Below are positions 48,586 to 59,887 of a stretch of DNA of 64,000 bases, one piece after another. Positions within the stretch are counted from its first letter, which is position 1. Every line of letters starts with the position of its first letter. Source of the DNA: Trichoplusia ni (taxonomy: Eukaryota; Arthropoda; Insecta; Lepidoptera; Noctuidae); NCBI RefSeq assembly GCF_003590095.1, contig NC_039488.1:4278001-4342000 (forward strand). The letters run 5' to 3'. Below the pieces are notes generated by a model. That model searched no databases. It was not told the origin of the DNA and saw only the letters and a program-made list of their open reading frames with translations. Position numbers and translations under genes: made by a program.

Positions 48586-48872
48586 CTAGCTGTTGCCCAC
48601 GACTTTGTCCGCGTGGTTAGAAGATATAAGTTAGGAATTTTTGAACGGAAGCCCTCGAAGATGAATATTTTTCCCCGTTTTTGCCACACTTTCCATTTTA
48701 TCTTCGCTCCTATTAGTCGCAGCGTGATGTTATATAGCCTATATCCTTTCTTCATAAATGATCTATTCAACACAAAGAGATTTTTTGTGTTGAATAGATC
48801 ATTCACCTGAGATTAGCGCGTTCAAACAAACAAACAAACTCTTCAGCTTTATATATTAGTATAGAGTATAGA
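48586..48872 (-). mobile_element. Lep1-type Helitron with internal perfect hairpin
   Basis: The 3' terminus is CTAG at 48586-48589, followed inward by CTGTTGCCCACGACTTTGTC. The 5' terminus is at 48872 (reverse: TCTATACTCTATACTAATAT). The body matches the copies at 23060 and 54139, except that the stretch ACCAGTAGTTCCTGAG is partly replaced by an inverted copy of the neighbouring ATGATCTATTCAACACAAA. This gives a 20-bp perfect stem (48757-48776 with 48784-48803). Sense and antisense frames here are repeat-derived. Confidence 0.9.
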
Positions 48873-48883
48873 TTATTATATCA

Positions 48884-49094
48884 TCTATACTAATCTTTCA
48901 AGCTAAAGAGTTTGTTTGTTTTTTTGAACTGAGTATTGAATAGACCTTTCATCGAGGAAGGCTTTAGGCTATAAACCATCACGCTGCGACTAATAGGAGC
49001 GAAGATACAATGGAAAATGTAAAAAAAACAGGGCAGGTATAAATCCTAACTTATATCTTCTACCCACGGGGACGAAGTCGCGGGCAACAGCTAG
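48884..49094 (+). mobile_element. Lep1-type Helitron, internally shortened
   Basis: Starts TCTATACTAATCTTTCAAGC after A and ends GTCGCGGGCAACAGCTAG before T. The GAACGCGCTAATCTCAGG block is missing (GTTTTTTTGAACTGAGTATT), so the copy is shorter than that at 23060. Its 5' end faces the 5' end of the previous Helitron across 11 bases. Confidence 0.9.
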
Positions 49095-49690
49095 TATAAA
49101 GATATATACCTGACTAAAGAGTATGCTTTCAAAAACCATCTCTTCCCTAACAGAAAACTCGACATCTAACCTTTTCACCAATATCTCCTCATTATCTTAC
49201 GTAACAAGATAGAAGATTTCCTATACAAATGTAGATACTTATCTCAGTCAGCTCGAAGATGGAATCGCCTGATAAGCCGTGAAGTTGGCTTTGCATTTAC
49301 GAAGTTCGTCTAATCAAAGTTTTTGTTTGCGAAATAAGTACGAAGCGCAACTGTCGGTTTAGATTGATTTCTTGCTTTCCTTAAGATTGGAGCAAGGTAT
49401 ATTGTGATTAAAATGCTGTTCGCTTAATTCGAAAATTCGAATGTTTGTGTTGTTATATTTATTGTTAGATATCTGTGACTTTTGTGGTTTCTGTTAGTTT
49501 AATTCGAATGTGTTCGTTTTGTGTGATGTATAGTTTGAATGCAGTGTCTTAAAAAGTAAAAATGTTTGATAACGCACCCATGTGAGAGCATGCGAATTAT
49601 TTGTAGTAAGCTATTCTTGACTAGTTTCTTTTGTTCTTCTCCGGGATTGTAAATTTCAGTTTAGTCAGTTCAGTTTAGCTTATATTCGAA
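49095..49690. other. No feature recognised
   Basis: AT-rich spacer with no supported feature. Confidence 0.45.
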
Positions 49691-49725
49691 GTCGGGAATC
49701 CCGATAAATACTCGTGAGTAAGCCG
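49691..49725 (+). repeat. GCGTGAGTA-family repeat (copy 3)
   Basis: GTCGGGAATCCCGATAAATA followed by CTCGTGAGTAAGCCG. GGGAATCCC forms a small inverted repeat. It matches 1616-1651. Confidence 0.6.
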
Positions 49726-50071
49726 ATATCAATTATGCTATTATGAATTGACCTCATGAAAGTTTTTATAATATTGAATGTTTTTTTATTCGTGCTATGC
49801 GCCTTAAAACGTAGTTATTTTTTTTACAATCTCAAAATTTAGAACACCTCTCTCAGACAACAATCTATGTTTTTCCAATCTCATCCGATAAATAGTTTGA
49901 CAACAATTTCTTACAGTTTCCAGTTTAAACTTATTCAACACAATTGGCACTCTACACGGTAAAAAGAAACCTTTAAAGTAAATAAGACAAAGCGACTGTT
50001 TTAATTTAAGTTGGAGCATTAAACGACCTCTAGCCTTACCAATTTATCGTGTAAATGAGAAATTGTAGCAG

Positions 50072-50126
50072 AAGTGGAAGCGGGATAGCGCACTACATTT
50101 TATAGAGCCCCATCTCGCTCCCACTT
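50072..50126. repeat. TAGAGCGCCATCTC stem-loop repeat (copy e)
   Basis: AAGTGGAAGCGGGATAGCGC pairs with GCCCCATCTCGCTCCCACTT after TATAGA. It is the best-preserved copy; the arms could form a stem of about 22 bp with a few mismatches. Confidence 0.7.
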
Positions 50127-50871
50127 TTCACTTTAACAGGTAGATGAACTGAGAAGTCGTTATGTTTGTATCAAAGTTAAGTAACTATTAATAGGAAAAC
50201 TGTCTTTGAAATAATCTGTTATCGACAGAATTAATTTAAGGAGCATGGAACTTGATTATTTTGGAATGAAATGTTGTTACTGAGTACTAAGATGAATTGT
50301 ACAAAATAAACAGTTTACTCCTGTTTAACTTGTCACTAACAAAACTTAGGTTATTCTACTGATACTGAACTTAGGTTAGACTACAACCTGTTCGGATGTC
50401 CAAACAGTTGTAAAAAAACATAAAGACATTTCTTGGTAGGCCCAGAAGAACATGGAGGAACGAACTAGATTGCTATATTTTTACAAAATTTACCACCATA
50501 TGAACCACAGCATGGTATTCCAGAAAAGTCATTTCACATTAAAAATAACACAAAAATAGAACGTAAATGCAAAAGTATTTTCTCGATAAATACCCTTTTT
50601 TAAACAACAGCCGTACCATACACCTACATAAATTAAGAAACAGTGGTCTACAATATTATAAAGCATACCGGTATAAAAAGGTTACGATTTGACCAGATTC
50701 CGAGGATCACGTACAATATCGGGCCCTTAGATAAGCGAGATACATTGACGTAATTTATTACTATCATTCTCATTATTTATATTAATATTATTTGTTTTTT
50801 TGACAGTTTTTTGTAATCTGTGGCGCTACTAGTGAGCCAATTTTTGGACTAAAAATATCGGACATTTTAAA

Positions 50872-50990
50872 ATTGGATAGCCGAACCTCGCAGGTTCGAT
50901 CACTGCGTAGGATATTGGTGGGATTAACGAATACTTGTCCTGAGTCTGGGAGTCACTAAACTTAGTAAATCTGTACATTGTTATAAGTTT
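50872..50990 (+). mobile_element. tRNA-derived SINE with head deletion
   Basis: GGATAGCCGA is joined directly to ACCTCGCAGGTTCGATCACT, so the segment between A and B boxes is lost. The body CGAATACTTGTCCTGAGTCT and GGGAGTCACTAAAC is normal. Confidence 0.7.
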
Positions 50991-51398
50991 TCTCTCAGAA
51001 GTGGGACATCTTTAAATATTATTACGTATTCCAATCATACTTTAAATTTCCTCTTAATTGTCTTTTAAAAACAACCCAAATCAAAGCAAAACTTCTGAAC
51101 AATCTTAACCCCCACTGTTTAAAGTCCAACGCTTAGAAGCAGTAGAAACTCTGAACCCTTGCATCAAACTAACCAAGTAAATAAGTTCGTTGTACACAAT
51201 GCCAGCTGTTTGAATAGCGTTCGCTGAAATTACACACATTACGTTCGCATTAAACTTTGTCGCCAGTTCTCAAGAATGCAAATTGTTTTGCGTAAATGTT
51301 GCTGTACAATTACCGCAATTGATATTGTTTTTGAATGTCTCAGTGCAGATTACACCCCCCTACCCTCTCACGTTTTAAAGTATTTTTGTTCCGGTTGT

Positions 51399-51447
51399 TG
51401 GAAAGAGACAGTGCATTACACAATGTAGAGCGCCATCTCTCTTTTAC
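51399..51447. repeat. TAGAGCGCCATCTC stem-loop repeat (copy f)
   Basis: TTGGAAAGAGACAGTGCATT pairs with GTAGAGCGCCATCTCTCTTT. The right arm carries the exact family word TAGAGCGCCATCTC. Confidence 0.65.
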
Positions 51448-52116
51448 AGCTGCGCTACTATTACATTAAGGTTTCATGGTAGGCAGGATACGCACTTGGA
51501 ATAGAACTGCGGTGTTTCGCCTGATAGATCTCACGTCTGTGTATTGTGCTATTGTTTTCATCACATTGGTTTCAAAGTCAAAATTGGAGCTACGCTTTTA
51601 GAATAAAAATGGTGGTAAAAGTAATTCCTTTATGTTTAAGTTTACAAGCTTTAATGCTATATTTCAATACCTGATGGGTAAACATATTAAGAATAATATG
51701 TGATGTATCAATGTGGTCGCAGTGTATGCGCGGGGATCCCGTGACTATAGCTCATGCAGTAGAAAGGATCCGGGATATTTTTACGGACCGACCGTATCAA
51801 GTGAAGCTTAACCTGTGGTCGACCAACTTGCGTTGTAGCAGTTTAGCCATGAGCTACAATTACGAGTAAATAATTACAATGAGAATAATGAAAACGATAT
51901 GTGTGTAAAAAGAAGAAAATGTTAAAATTAATACAAGACTCAAGATACTTTCAGAAGTTTTACATAAATACATTTTTAATAAATAAATGTATGAATAACT
52001 TAACTATGTTCCTATTAACTTACGAGTCAGGTCAATAGATTTTGACATCACGTCATCAGTTAATTATGAAAAAAATGATAAATTACTTTTTTCGTTATGG
52101 TACCATGATCGATTGA
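51448..52116. other. Spacer with a GC-richer patch at 51715-51870
   Basis: The patch holds GCGCGGGGATCCCGTGACTA and GGATCCGGGATATT, and a 9-bp inverted repeat, TAGCTCATG (51748-51756) with CATGAGCTA (51848-51856). No frame or known family is evident. Confidence 0.4.
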
Positions 52117-52376
52117 CTAGCTGTTGCGCGCGACTTCGTTCGCGTGGTTCAGAACATTAATTAAGATTTTTTAAATCGTTTCGTTAATTTTTGATTACAC
52201 GCAACTTGCCCTGATTTTTACAAAATTATATTACATAGCGTGATAGTATATGTCCTATAGCAATAAATGCGATAAGTATATAAAACTTCAATTTTCGAAT
52301 CGGACCAGTAGTTCCTGCGATTAGATAGTTCAAAGAAACAAACAAATTTACTCTTCAGCATTAAAATATTAGTAGA
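52117..52376 (-). mobile_element. Helitron, divergent Lep1-type copy
   Basis: CTAG at 52117-52120 with CTGTTGCGCGCGACTTCGTT is the 3' end. The 5' end at 52376 reads TCTACTAATATTTTAATGCT on the reverse strand, then GAAGAGTAAATTTG. The body keeps GCGTGATAGTATATGTCC and GGACCAGTAGTTCCTGCG but has diverged more than the copies at 54 kb, so it belongs to another subfamily. Confidence 0.85.
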
Positions 52377-52554
52377 TCTTATATATAAAATTTATTTGTA
52401 GTAAGTAGAAACTAAACTTACAATGTTAAGTATTAACCTACACTTAACTTACTGTCAAATAAGTTATAATCTGTTTAAAAGGTTACAACACCTACGAGTA
52501 ATAAATAATAGTAAATACTGTTTTATTTAAGAAAAAAGTACAGTAAAGTAAAAA

Positions 52555-52660
52555 CGGTATCCTATAAACGAGACTCCGCTGTCCGTCCGTTTGTCAGCAA
52601 GCTTCTTTATCTTAAGAACTTTAAATCATATTGAAATATATATCGTAGAATTTTGTTTCA
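52555..52660 (-). repeat. GGTACGGAACC-family fragment (copy 11)
   Basis: GACTCCGCTGTCCGTCCGTT, TGTCAGCAAGCTTCTTTATC and TTAAGAACTTTAAATC are the reverse complement of the family's 3' half. Confidence 0.55.
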
Positions 52661-53019
52661 TTCACATTGATTATATTTTTGAAATCTAAATAATAACAGT
52701 TCTTAAAACTGGTTATGAATATGACTATGCAAATGATTTGGCTTGTATAACCTTCAAATACATGAGATTATGATGATATTAAGAGAACTGTAAATAATTT
52801 ACAATACTAATCATCATATGAGTCAATACTACACAAGGATGTATTTTGTAGACAGTTTGGCCGGTGACCATTTTTAAACTGCCATTAAACCTAGCATCTG
52901 ATTTATTGATTTTGTGACACTGAGAACGTCATCATGATCATCAAATCATGTTTAGTAGACGTTATGGCTGTAAAGACAGTTTGTCGATGTCTTTTTTTTC
53001 CTATATACCTATTTGTATA

Positions 53020-53205
53020 CTAGCTGTTACCCGCGGGCCTGCCTGCTACAAATCAAAGTTTTTTTTACCTATTTAATTGAACGTAGCTCATATAGGAAAA
53101 CATGGAGATCCAAGTCAGCTATCAATTTATTTACCTCACTTTTGACAAACCTCATAAATCTATCGAAACTTAAAGTTATCAGGGCGCTGGTCTCGTGGCC
53201 CCACC
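53020..53205 (-). mobile_element. Helitron 3' end, third subfamily
   Basis: CTAG at 53020-53023 followed by CTGTTACCCGCGGGCCTGCC. The rest (ACAAATCAAAGTTTTTTTTA) differs from the other Helitrons and the 5' end is not found, so the inner boundary is a guess. Confidence 0.45.
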
Positions 53206-53940
53206 ATTATTAATCCGCTGTGAACCAAGACGCTCCGGAACCGCGGTGACCCTCACCTCGCCTCGGCATTTCCGTTCAATTACCTGAATCTTGTTCGATG
53301 CTAATCTAATCATTAATTCTGTTTATTTAACGATAGAAAATTACTCATTTTTTGCATTGTTTAATTAGGTTTTTGGGATTAGTATTACCTTTTAATTAAG
53401 CAGACTTTATAATTAACTTAAAATTTAAAAATATCTTATCTTATTAAAGTGTATTGGGTTTGAATAATATGAAGAAATTATGTCAGTGCAGTAAAGTTGT
53501 AGTTAGCTACTCGTTTAAATTATGGCCAATTGTTGTTCATTTATTTAGTCCAATTATGTACTCGTTAAAGAACATGGTGTGAAAGTATCCACTAAATTCA
53601 TAACAAATAACTTAGATTAGGTAATGAAAAGTACTAAAGTCTTTAAAAGAAGCGACAGAATTAATGCCTAAAAACCTTGAACGACCTTAATTTTATTGTA
53701 TTATTACAATGCGCAAACTATGCATACAACAAAAACTGCGCACTTTTTGCCACCGCTTTGTTTTTGCAAATTACGTGATGGGTACCTACTATATCCGGTA
53801 CATAATCTTAACTCAGGTCAAAGTTTACTCTGTATACAGTTACCTACAAAAGCTTACAATACAATACCGACAACCTTGCGAGCAAAAACATTTGAATAAA
53901 TAATATTTTTTATACATCTCCGTTGTGATTGATTAATTCA

Positions 53941-54138
53941 CTAGCTGTTGCCCGCGACTTCGTCCACGTGATCGATTGTATCTTCGCTCCTATTAGTCGC
54001 AGCGTGATGTTATATAGCCTATAGCCTTCCTTGATAAATGGTCTATAAAACACAAAAATATTTTTTCAATTCGAACCAGTACTTCCTGAGATTAGCGCGT
54101 TCAAACAAACAAACAAACTCTTCAGCTTTATATGTTAA
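53941..54138 (-). mobile_element. Lep1-type Helitron, tandem unit 1, 5'-trimmed
   Basis: CTAG at 53941-53944, CTGTTGCCCGCGACTTCGTC, TCTTCGCTCCTATTAGTCGC, GCCTATAGCCTTCCTTGATA and AACTCTTCAGCTTTATATG. Its 5' end lacks the TCTATACTA start and runs straight into the CTAG of unit 2. It also lacks the TAGAATTTTCCCCATTTTCC segment present in unit 2. Confidence 0.9.
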
Positions 54139-54360
54139 CTAGCTGTTGCCCGCGACTTCGTCCACGTGGTTAGAATTTTCCCCATTTTCCATTGTATCTT
54201 CGCTCTTATTAGTCGCAGCGTGATGTTATATAGCCTATAGCCTTCCTTGATAAATGGTCTATTCAACACAAAAATAATTTTTCAATTCGAACCAGTAGTT
54301 CCTGAGATTAGCGCGTTCAAACAAACAAACAAACTCTTCAGCTTTATATATTAGTATAGA
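54139..54360 (-). mobile_element. Lep1-type Helitron, tandem unit 2, complete
   Basis: 3' CTAG at 54139-54142 and a 5' end at 54360 (reverse: TCTATACTAATATATAAAGC). The body matches unit 1 almost base for base outside the deletion. Same-orientation neighbours sharing a junction are a known outcome of rolling-circle insertion into or next to a related copy. Confidence 0.92.
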
Positions 54361-57030
54361 TTATTTATCCCAATACCACAAGTATTATTTCCTTTTTATA
54401 ATCTGTAATTAATTGCATACTTTATAAAATAACATTGTATTCATTGACTCATAATCATCAAACGCAAAAACTGGATAAGCGTGTTTTATTGTATTCTTAT
54501 TTCTATTTTTATAACTTGTTAATCAAGTTTCTCATCTTCTATTAGTCAGCGTCCAAATTCTTTAAGATTTTATTGAAATTTCTTATGATTGAAGCAATAA
54601 ATTGTTTTATTCAAATTCGTACTAATGGCACAGACCAAATTATTCGGTAGTAATATTTGTTAACAATCCTATTGTTTAGGTTCGTCGAAAATATAATAAA
54701 ATAGGCCCGAGAGTACGAACTCGGGGCACCACATTGCTATCCGTAAATTCCAGTTGATTTGTTCTAGCTACATGACCCACTAGAGAAAAGTTAGCGTTTA
54801 ATGCCTAGTCACACCTCATGAACCAGTAGTATTTTAGATGCAAAAGGAATCTTTAAAAAATGCGTCATTTCAATCTACGAGGGCTGGATTGGACTTTCAG
54901 AAAGAAACACAGTCATCGTGGATATCTGATAAGGCCGACCATCTCCTATACCTACCCAAATTGATTGACATTAGTACAGAGAACGAAATCCCACTCTAAA
55001 TCCTACTATATTTTCCTTCAACCCAACATTTTGATAACATTCTCGCCCGGCCGCCATTTTATTGTCTTTCTTTGAAATCGTGAATAACCTTCGTCAAAAC
55101 TGTCGCGACGAATCACAAACAAAATCACAACTAATGAAGGCCATTGTCAAGGCGGCTCTTCTCTCAATTGTATCTCATTGATTTAAGTAAGACCCAAAAA
55201 AGCTATCGAATTTGTTAGAAAGCTTGCCAATAAATTGGTATACCTGGACTTATACAAACAAATTCTCGGGATTGTTTCTTATTAAGTTTCATTGGATTGT
55301 TGTATTATTATTATTTTATTTATTTGATTGTACCTAGCTGTTCGGCACGACTTATTTTGTCTTCAGTTTCTTTAGAAGAGAACAAGCTTCCTAAAAAAAA
55401 AAATCTGCCTTAATGGGAAAATTATTCAAATCCGGACAAGATTTCTAAAGAATTTCAGACAGCCAGTTGCTCAGCAAAAGAAGAAACTCAGAGGTAACCG
55501 AACCATCTCTATGTATGTTCCACGATTTTAGTTGTGTACTCAATGTTATAAGACTTTTTCGTTGTTTTAAGCAAACATGAAGTTAATCTTATCACCTCTA
55601 AGTTACTCAAATCAATGGACTACCGGTCGTCACTACTTTTTCAGTTACTCTTTATGTATTTCAAGCAATTCAATACGTCTATACTTTAAAGCCGAGGTTG
55701 TATGTCGCCGGATTTGAACTTATCTTGTAATCTTGTAAAAAACCTTTTTGAATCACGTGGAAGTCGTGTCGACACCGACAGTAGCGCTAATTCGTGAAGA
55801 GGCATTAATAAGAACTACACTTGAATCTACATTGAAATTCAGTTGGTTTGATAGACCTACTTCAGGACCAAATCGAGGCCCAAATTGAAATTAAATCAGG
55901 ATTCGTTTCGGAAGTAGAACTGCTGGTTAAAAATCCAGCTTATTCTTACCCCCATAACCTTCCACCATAACTATCCTAAAGAAAAAAATACCATCCTCCA
56001 CCACATTACTCCCTAAGCCACAAAGAAGCTACTAGCAATAAACAACCGCTATAAGAACAACTTAGCTACTCAAAGTTCACACGAACAAAATTAATATTCT
56101 TCGACCGCTGCCGTAAAGACGTTATTAAAAAAGTATCCTCCATTTTCTCAATGTGCATGATAATAAGTGAAAATAACTACTTATGAAGTTCCTTATTGTA
56201 AATGATGGGTTCCAGGCTCGTGAATTTACGATGTATCAAAACGAGGTAATAAAGAGATTCTCTTTGTATTTGCACTTAAAATTAATGTTGATTTAGATGG
56301 AAAGTCTGGTTAAGACAGCTTGAAAGGTTTTTTTGGTACTCTGCTGAGTGTCGTAGTGAGTATGTATATGCTCTATAATATTTTTTTATATTGATTGAGA
56401 CTGTCTATGTAGCTTAAATGGGTCTAAAAACTAGAAAAGGTTATTATAAGTGCAGATCGCCTAAAAATGCTCACTCAAAATAAGATATTGATTTATAATA
56501 ATTAGATTATCCCACCATCCTGCAATTATAGACTTGTTTTGCAATGTTTTCCGTAATTGTCTCTAATAAATCATTTGTTTTTAATAATTCATTGTCACGC
56601 CAAAACCCTAATATTTATCATCAACTTCTAAATTCTATTTTATTCTATCATAAATATACAACTATTGGGTCCTCCCTTTGTCTGAGTTTTATCATTTAGT
56701 CACAGATAATGAACCTTGTGTTAAAAGAAGAGAGGTTTTTTAATTTAATTTTTCAGTTGCTTTCCACATTTACGATACGAAAATACTGCTAGTATATTTA
56801 TAAACTAAAGTAATACGTTTTTCAGTTGAAATAACTTCCATGAAAACAAAAATTAAAACGTTCTAACACACCTAATTATCACCAACCTCATTATTCACGT
56901 CGCACTCACAACTGACCGAAGACGTCCGTCCAACCGTACTGTGTACCAAACATAAATTACACTAGAAACAACCAGAACGGTTGTAATGTACTATACCTGT
57001 ATCAAGAACTCTTAAAAGTATAATGTCGCT
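54361..57030. other. Long stretch without recognised features
   Basis: AT-rich. 55930-56100 is notably C-rich and G-poor on this strand (CCACCATAACTATCC, CATCCTCCACCACATTACTC) but has no frame. Nothing else is supported. Confidence 0.45.
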
Positions 57031-57083
57031 TGTGTGAAAAGGAGATGGCAATACCTTGAGAGTATAACTGTCTCGCTTCCGCA
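57031..57083. repeat. TAGAGCGCCATCTC stem-loop repeat (copy g)
   Basis: TGTGTGAAAAGGAGATGGCA pairs imperfectly with AACTGTCTCGCTTCCGCA. It is the most diverged copy. Confidence 0.45.
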
Positions 57084-57478
57084 ACGAAATTTGCTGTATT
57101 TGGAAAGCTCGTGGTACAGGCAATAGAGTAACGAACAAAAATACACCTATTGTACGTCCTATTCATATGCTCGTAGCAAAATGAAATTCATCATTTTCTT
57201 TCAGTGTTTCGTTTAATAATAATATGTAGTTTAAATGTTTGCAAATATGAGAACAATGATACCTTTGTTTATTGCCGCCATAAATATAAATTCTCTGAAC
57301 TGTTTTCATCAAAAATATTGCGGTTTTAGTTTAACGAACCGCAGGCACTACGTAGTTTAAAAAATGTTTTCAATTTTAAATATGGAATGTTTACTTTTGT
57401 GAAGTCGCTATTTGCTATTTATTACCCCAGCATACGATCAAATTCACAGCAAGTATTAGTTTATTCACTTTTATTAAT

Positions 57479-57729
57479 AATCGTGGTGGCCTTCCGGTAT
57501 GCACAAGGTGCAGGTTCAATCACAACGCAGGCAAAGTACCAATGTACTAATGAGTTTTTTACAGTTATACGTAACGGTAGAGGTAAAACTGGTAAAAACC
57601 TTGATTCCAAATATTAGTATCTTAAATCGCAAAACCGCAGTAAGCTAGCGTAATGATCAATGCTCAAAACTTCCCTATACACAAAGGAACCTATGCCCAG
57701 CTATAGGGACAAAAAAGGCTGGTGATATA
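57479..57729 (+). mobile_element. GTATGCACAAGGTGCAGGTT-type SINE (copy 3)
   Basis: GTGGTGGCCTTCCGGTATGC, ACAAGGTGCAGGTTCAATCA, CAACGCAGGCAAAGTACCAA, GCAAAACCGCAGTAAGC and AATGCTCAAAACTTCCC, ending in GGAACCTATGCCCAGCTATA and AAAGGCTGGTGAT. It is the most complete copy of this type. Confidence 0.7.
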
Positions 57730-58179
57730 TAATTAATAAAGTAGGTTACGACATGAAAAGGAAATCAAACATTTTCCCTACATCAGCATAAGTGCTCAGA
57801 AAATTCCTTAAAAGGTGTTCGAAGTACTTCAGAAAGTTTATCAAAGCGGTCGCCAGCTTATGGGTTAAGAGGATTTCAATCTAGCTGCCACGAAATTCTT
57901 ACTAAGCCTTTGATCTAATAAAAAGTTTCCTACAGGTCTCGTAGTAACTTCCCTTTAAATATCTTCAAGCCACATTCTTGTCTGATTTTGCATCAATACT
58001 TCGTGAAGTGCTGGACCTTAATTCGTAGTAAAACCTTCTTTGGTCAGTACAAGAGGAAACACAAGTTTCGCATACTCGCCGATATTAGCAATATAAGCGA
58101 ACGCAATTCTGTAACAATGTGAATTAGAATGTCTTACGAGTTTGCATGTCTTTATTGGGTTGGAATATCAAGAGAAGAC

Positions 58180-58345
58180 TCCTGCTGCTTTGGATTGAGC
58201 GGAAGGGAATGTCAGACTTTACCTGACTAAAATGTGTTCATGTTCCTTGCTTTGCCAGCCAGCTGGTCCGGCAGCCATCAGCCCTAATGGCATCCACAGA
58301 GCTTGCTGAAATCTCGACAACCTGATCGGTTAGGGAGCTACCCAT
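58180..58345 (+). repeat. CTTTGGGATGAGCGGAAGGG-family repeat (copy 2)
   Basis: CTGCTTTGGATTGAGCGGAA, GGGAATGTCAGACTTTACC, GTTCATGTTCCTTGC, ATCAGCCCTAATGGCATCCA and CAGAGCTTGCTG follow copy 1 (10445) in order, with a shorter centre. Confidence 0.65.
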
Positions 58346-58802
58346 CACTTCGAGTTTGCATGCCTAATAAAACCGTCTTTACTATTAGATACATATGGCA
58401 ACGTAAGTTACCAATACCCGACGATATTATTAAAGGCGAGTTTCCAAAGATGCGTATACTAACCTCTTTGGAGTTTGGCCATAATAACTTGTAAACTGAA
58501 GTCGGATTTCAGAGACTTGTGCTGTCGTGTGTATGAAGTGTCTCAGCTATATCCAGGATTCCCGATCCGCGATAAACATGCATGGTATATGTTTATGTTT
58601 TATTTTACTGCGATACTGGTTCCATTATACTGTGGTACTTTCATCAATGCGGTTTGTTTCGTAAAATGTTGCTAAAGGTGCTTTTTATGTATGTTTGCTG
58701 GTACTTCGAGATTTCGGATCCGATTTTCGTGTATTTTTTTGTTGTGCTTCTATAATTTGTTAGCTGATATGATAATATCATTAGTCATTCACGTTATTTT
58801 TC

Positions 58803-58930
58803 CATTAACCTAAGAAACCACTTCTTAGGTTTACGCGAATGTTAGACATTAAAATAAAACTACCTTTGCAGGTATCATACCCGGTTAGTCTGCCCGTGAC
58901 CATGATACCTGACCATGATACCTGCGAACC
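58803..58930. repeat. CTTAGGTTTACGCGAATGTT element end with dyads
   Basis: AACCTAAGAA, loop ACCAC, TTCTTAGGTT form a hairpin, followed by TACGCGAATGTTAGACATTA and AAATAAAAC. Then GCAGGTATCAT pairs with ATGATACCTGC across 26 bases, with GACCATGATACCT tandemly doubled. The first part also occurs, inverted, inside the repeat at 9373-9407. Confidence 0.55.
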
Positions 58931-59312
58931 TATTTTATCTAAAATTAAAACGCGAAAAAATAGTAAAAGTAGATTTATTTTTCCATTTGAAGTACTGATT
59001 TGTTTAAGTCGTTAAATGAAAGAATGCTGAGGTCGCTGTCACCTGCTAATCACTCATTTATCAATACAAAGCTTTGACTGTTAAATGCTCTCAATTCTCT
59101 AAACATAGTTCAACCAAACATTATTAATATTGTTATCTAAATCAAGTAAATCAGCTTAAACTAATATCCGCGTTTCGCGATATAGAATCTGAGACACGAT
59201 TACACAAACCAACGAGTCTTGATTGAAAATTAATTACGCGTGAATTTGATAACAATAGATATCACAATATCTCAGCCAGAATAACGACCTCTGTTAAACA
59301 TCGACTGTACAG

Positions 59313-59492
59313 TCGATATCCGAGTGGGTGAGGTCGCCACGACAAACGCACTCCACATGTTCGATCCCCGCTTAGGACAAACATTTGTGTGATCTACGAA
59401 TGCTTGTCTAGATGTCTTTGTGCATGTGACTTGACTGTTTGTTGAGCCCCCGAGACATAAATATTGAATTCCTTAATGCGTTTGTCGTTTGT
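59313..59492 (+). mobile_element. tRNA-derived SINE, common type
   Basis: TATCCGAGTGGGTGAGGTCG gives the A box, CATGTTCGATCCCCGCTTAG the B box. The body GACAAACATTTGTGTGATCT, GCTTGTCTAGATGTCTTTGT and TGAATTCCTTAATGCG reaches the 3' end. An 18-bp perfect palindrome (59300-59317) overlaps its 5' edge. Confidence 0.8.
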
Positions 59493-59887
59493 TTTTATCC
59501 TTATATAATTAAACAAATGTTATTTATTCATGTTCAGTCGTATTATTAAATCATTTACTTCTGGATAATAGCCTTTTAAATATGATTAATCATTAACTCA
59601 AAATCCAATAATTAAAATTGTGTTATTTATAGAATGTAGCGCGCTGAGTGGCTTAATTAGCTCTTAAGAGACAATCCCTTTAATAATACATCGAAAAGCT
59701 TGTTTTAATTGATACTTACGTAATTTAACAAGGTTTTCAACTAAAGCTTGAAAGGCCAATCAATAATTAACTGTGATTTGGAGGCGTGATTGGCATGGGT
59801 TTATTATTCAACATCTCTAATATTCTAACGAAATATGAACTGAAAATGATACGTCTAGACCATTTCAGATATGCAAAAATGGAAAAA

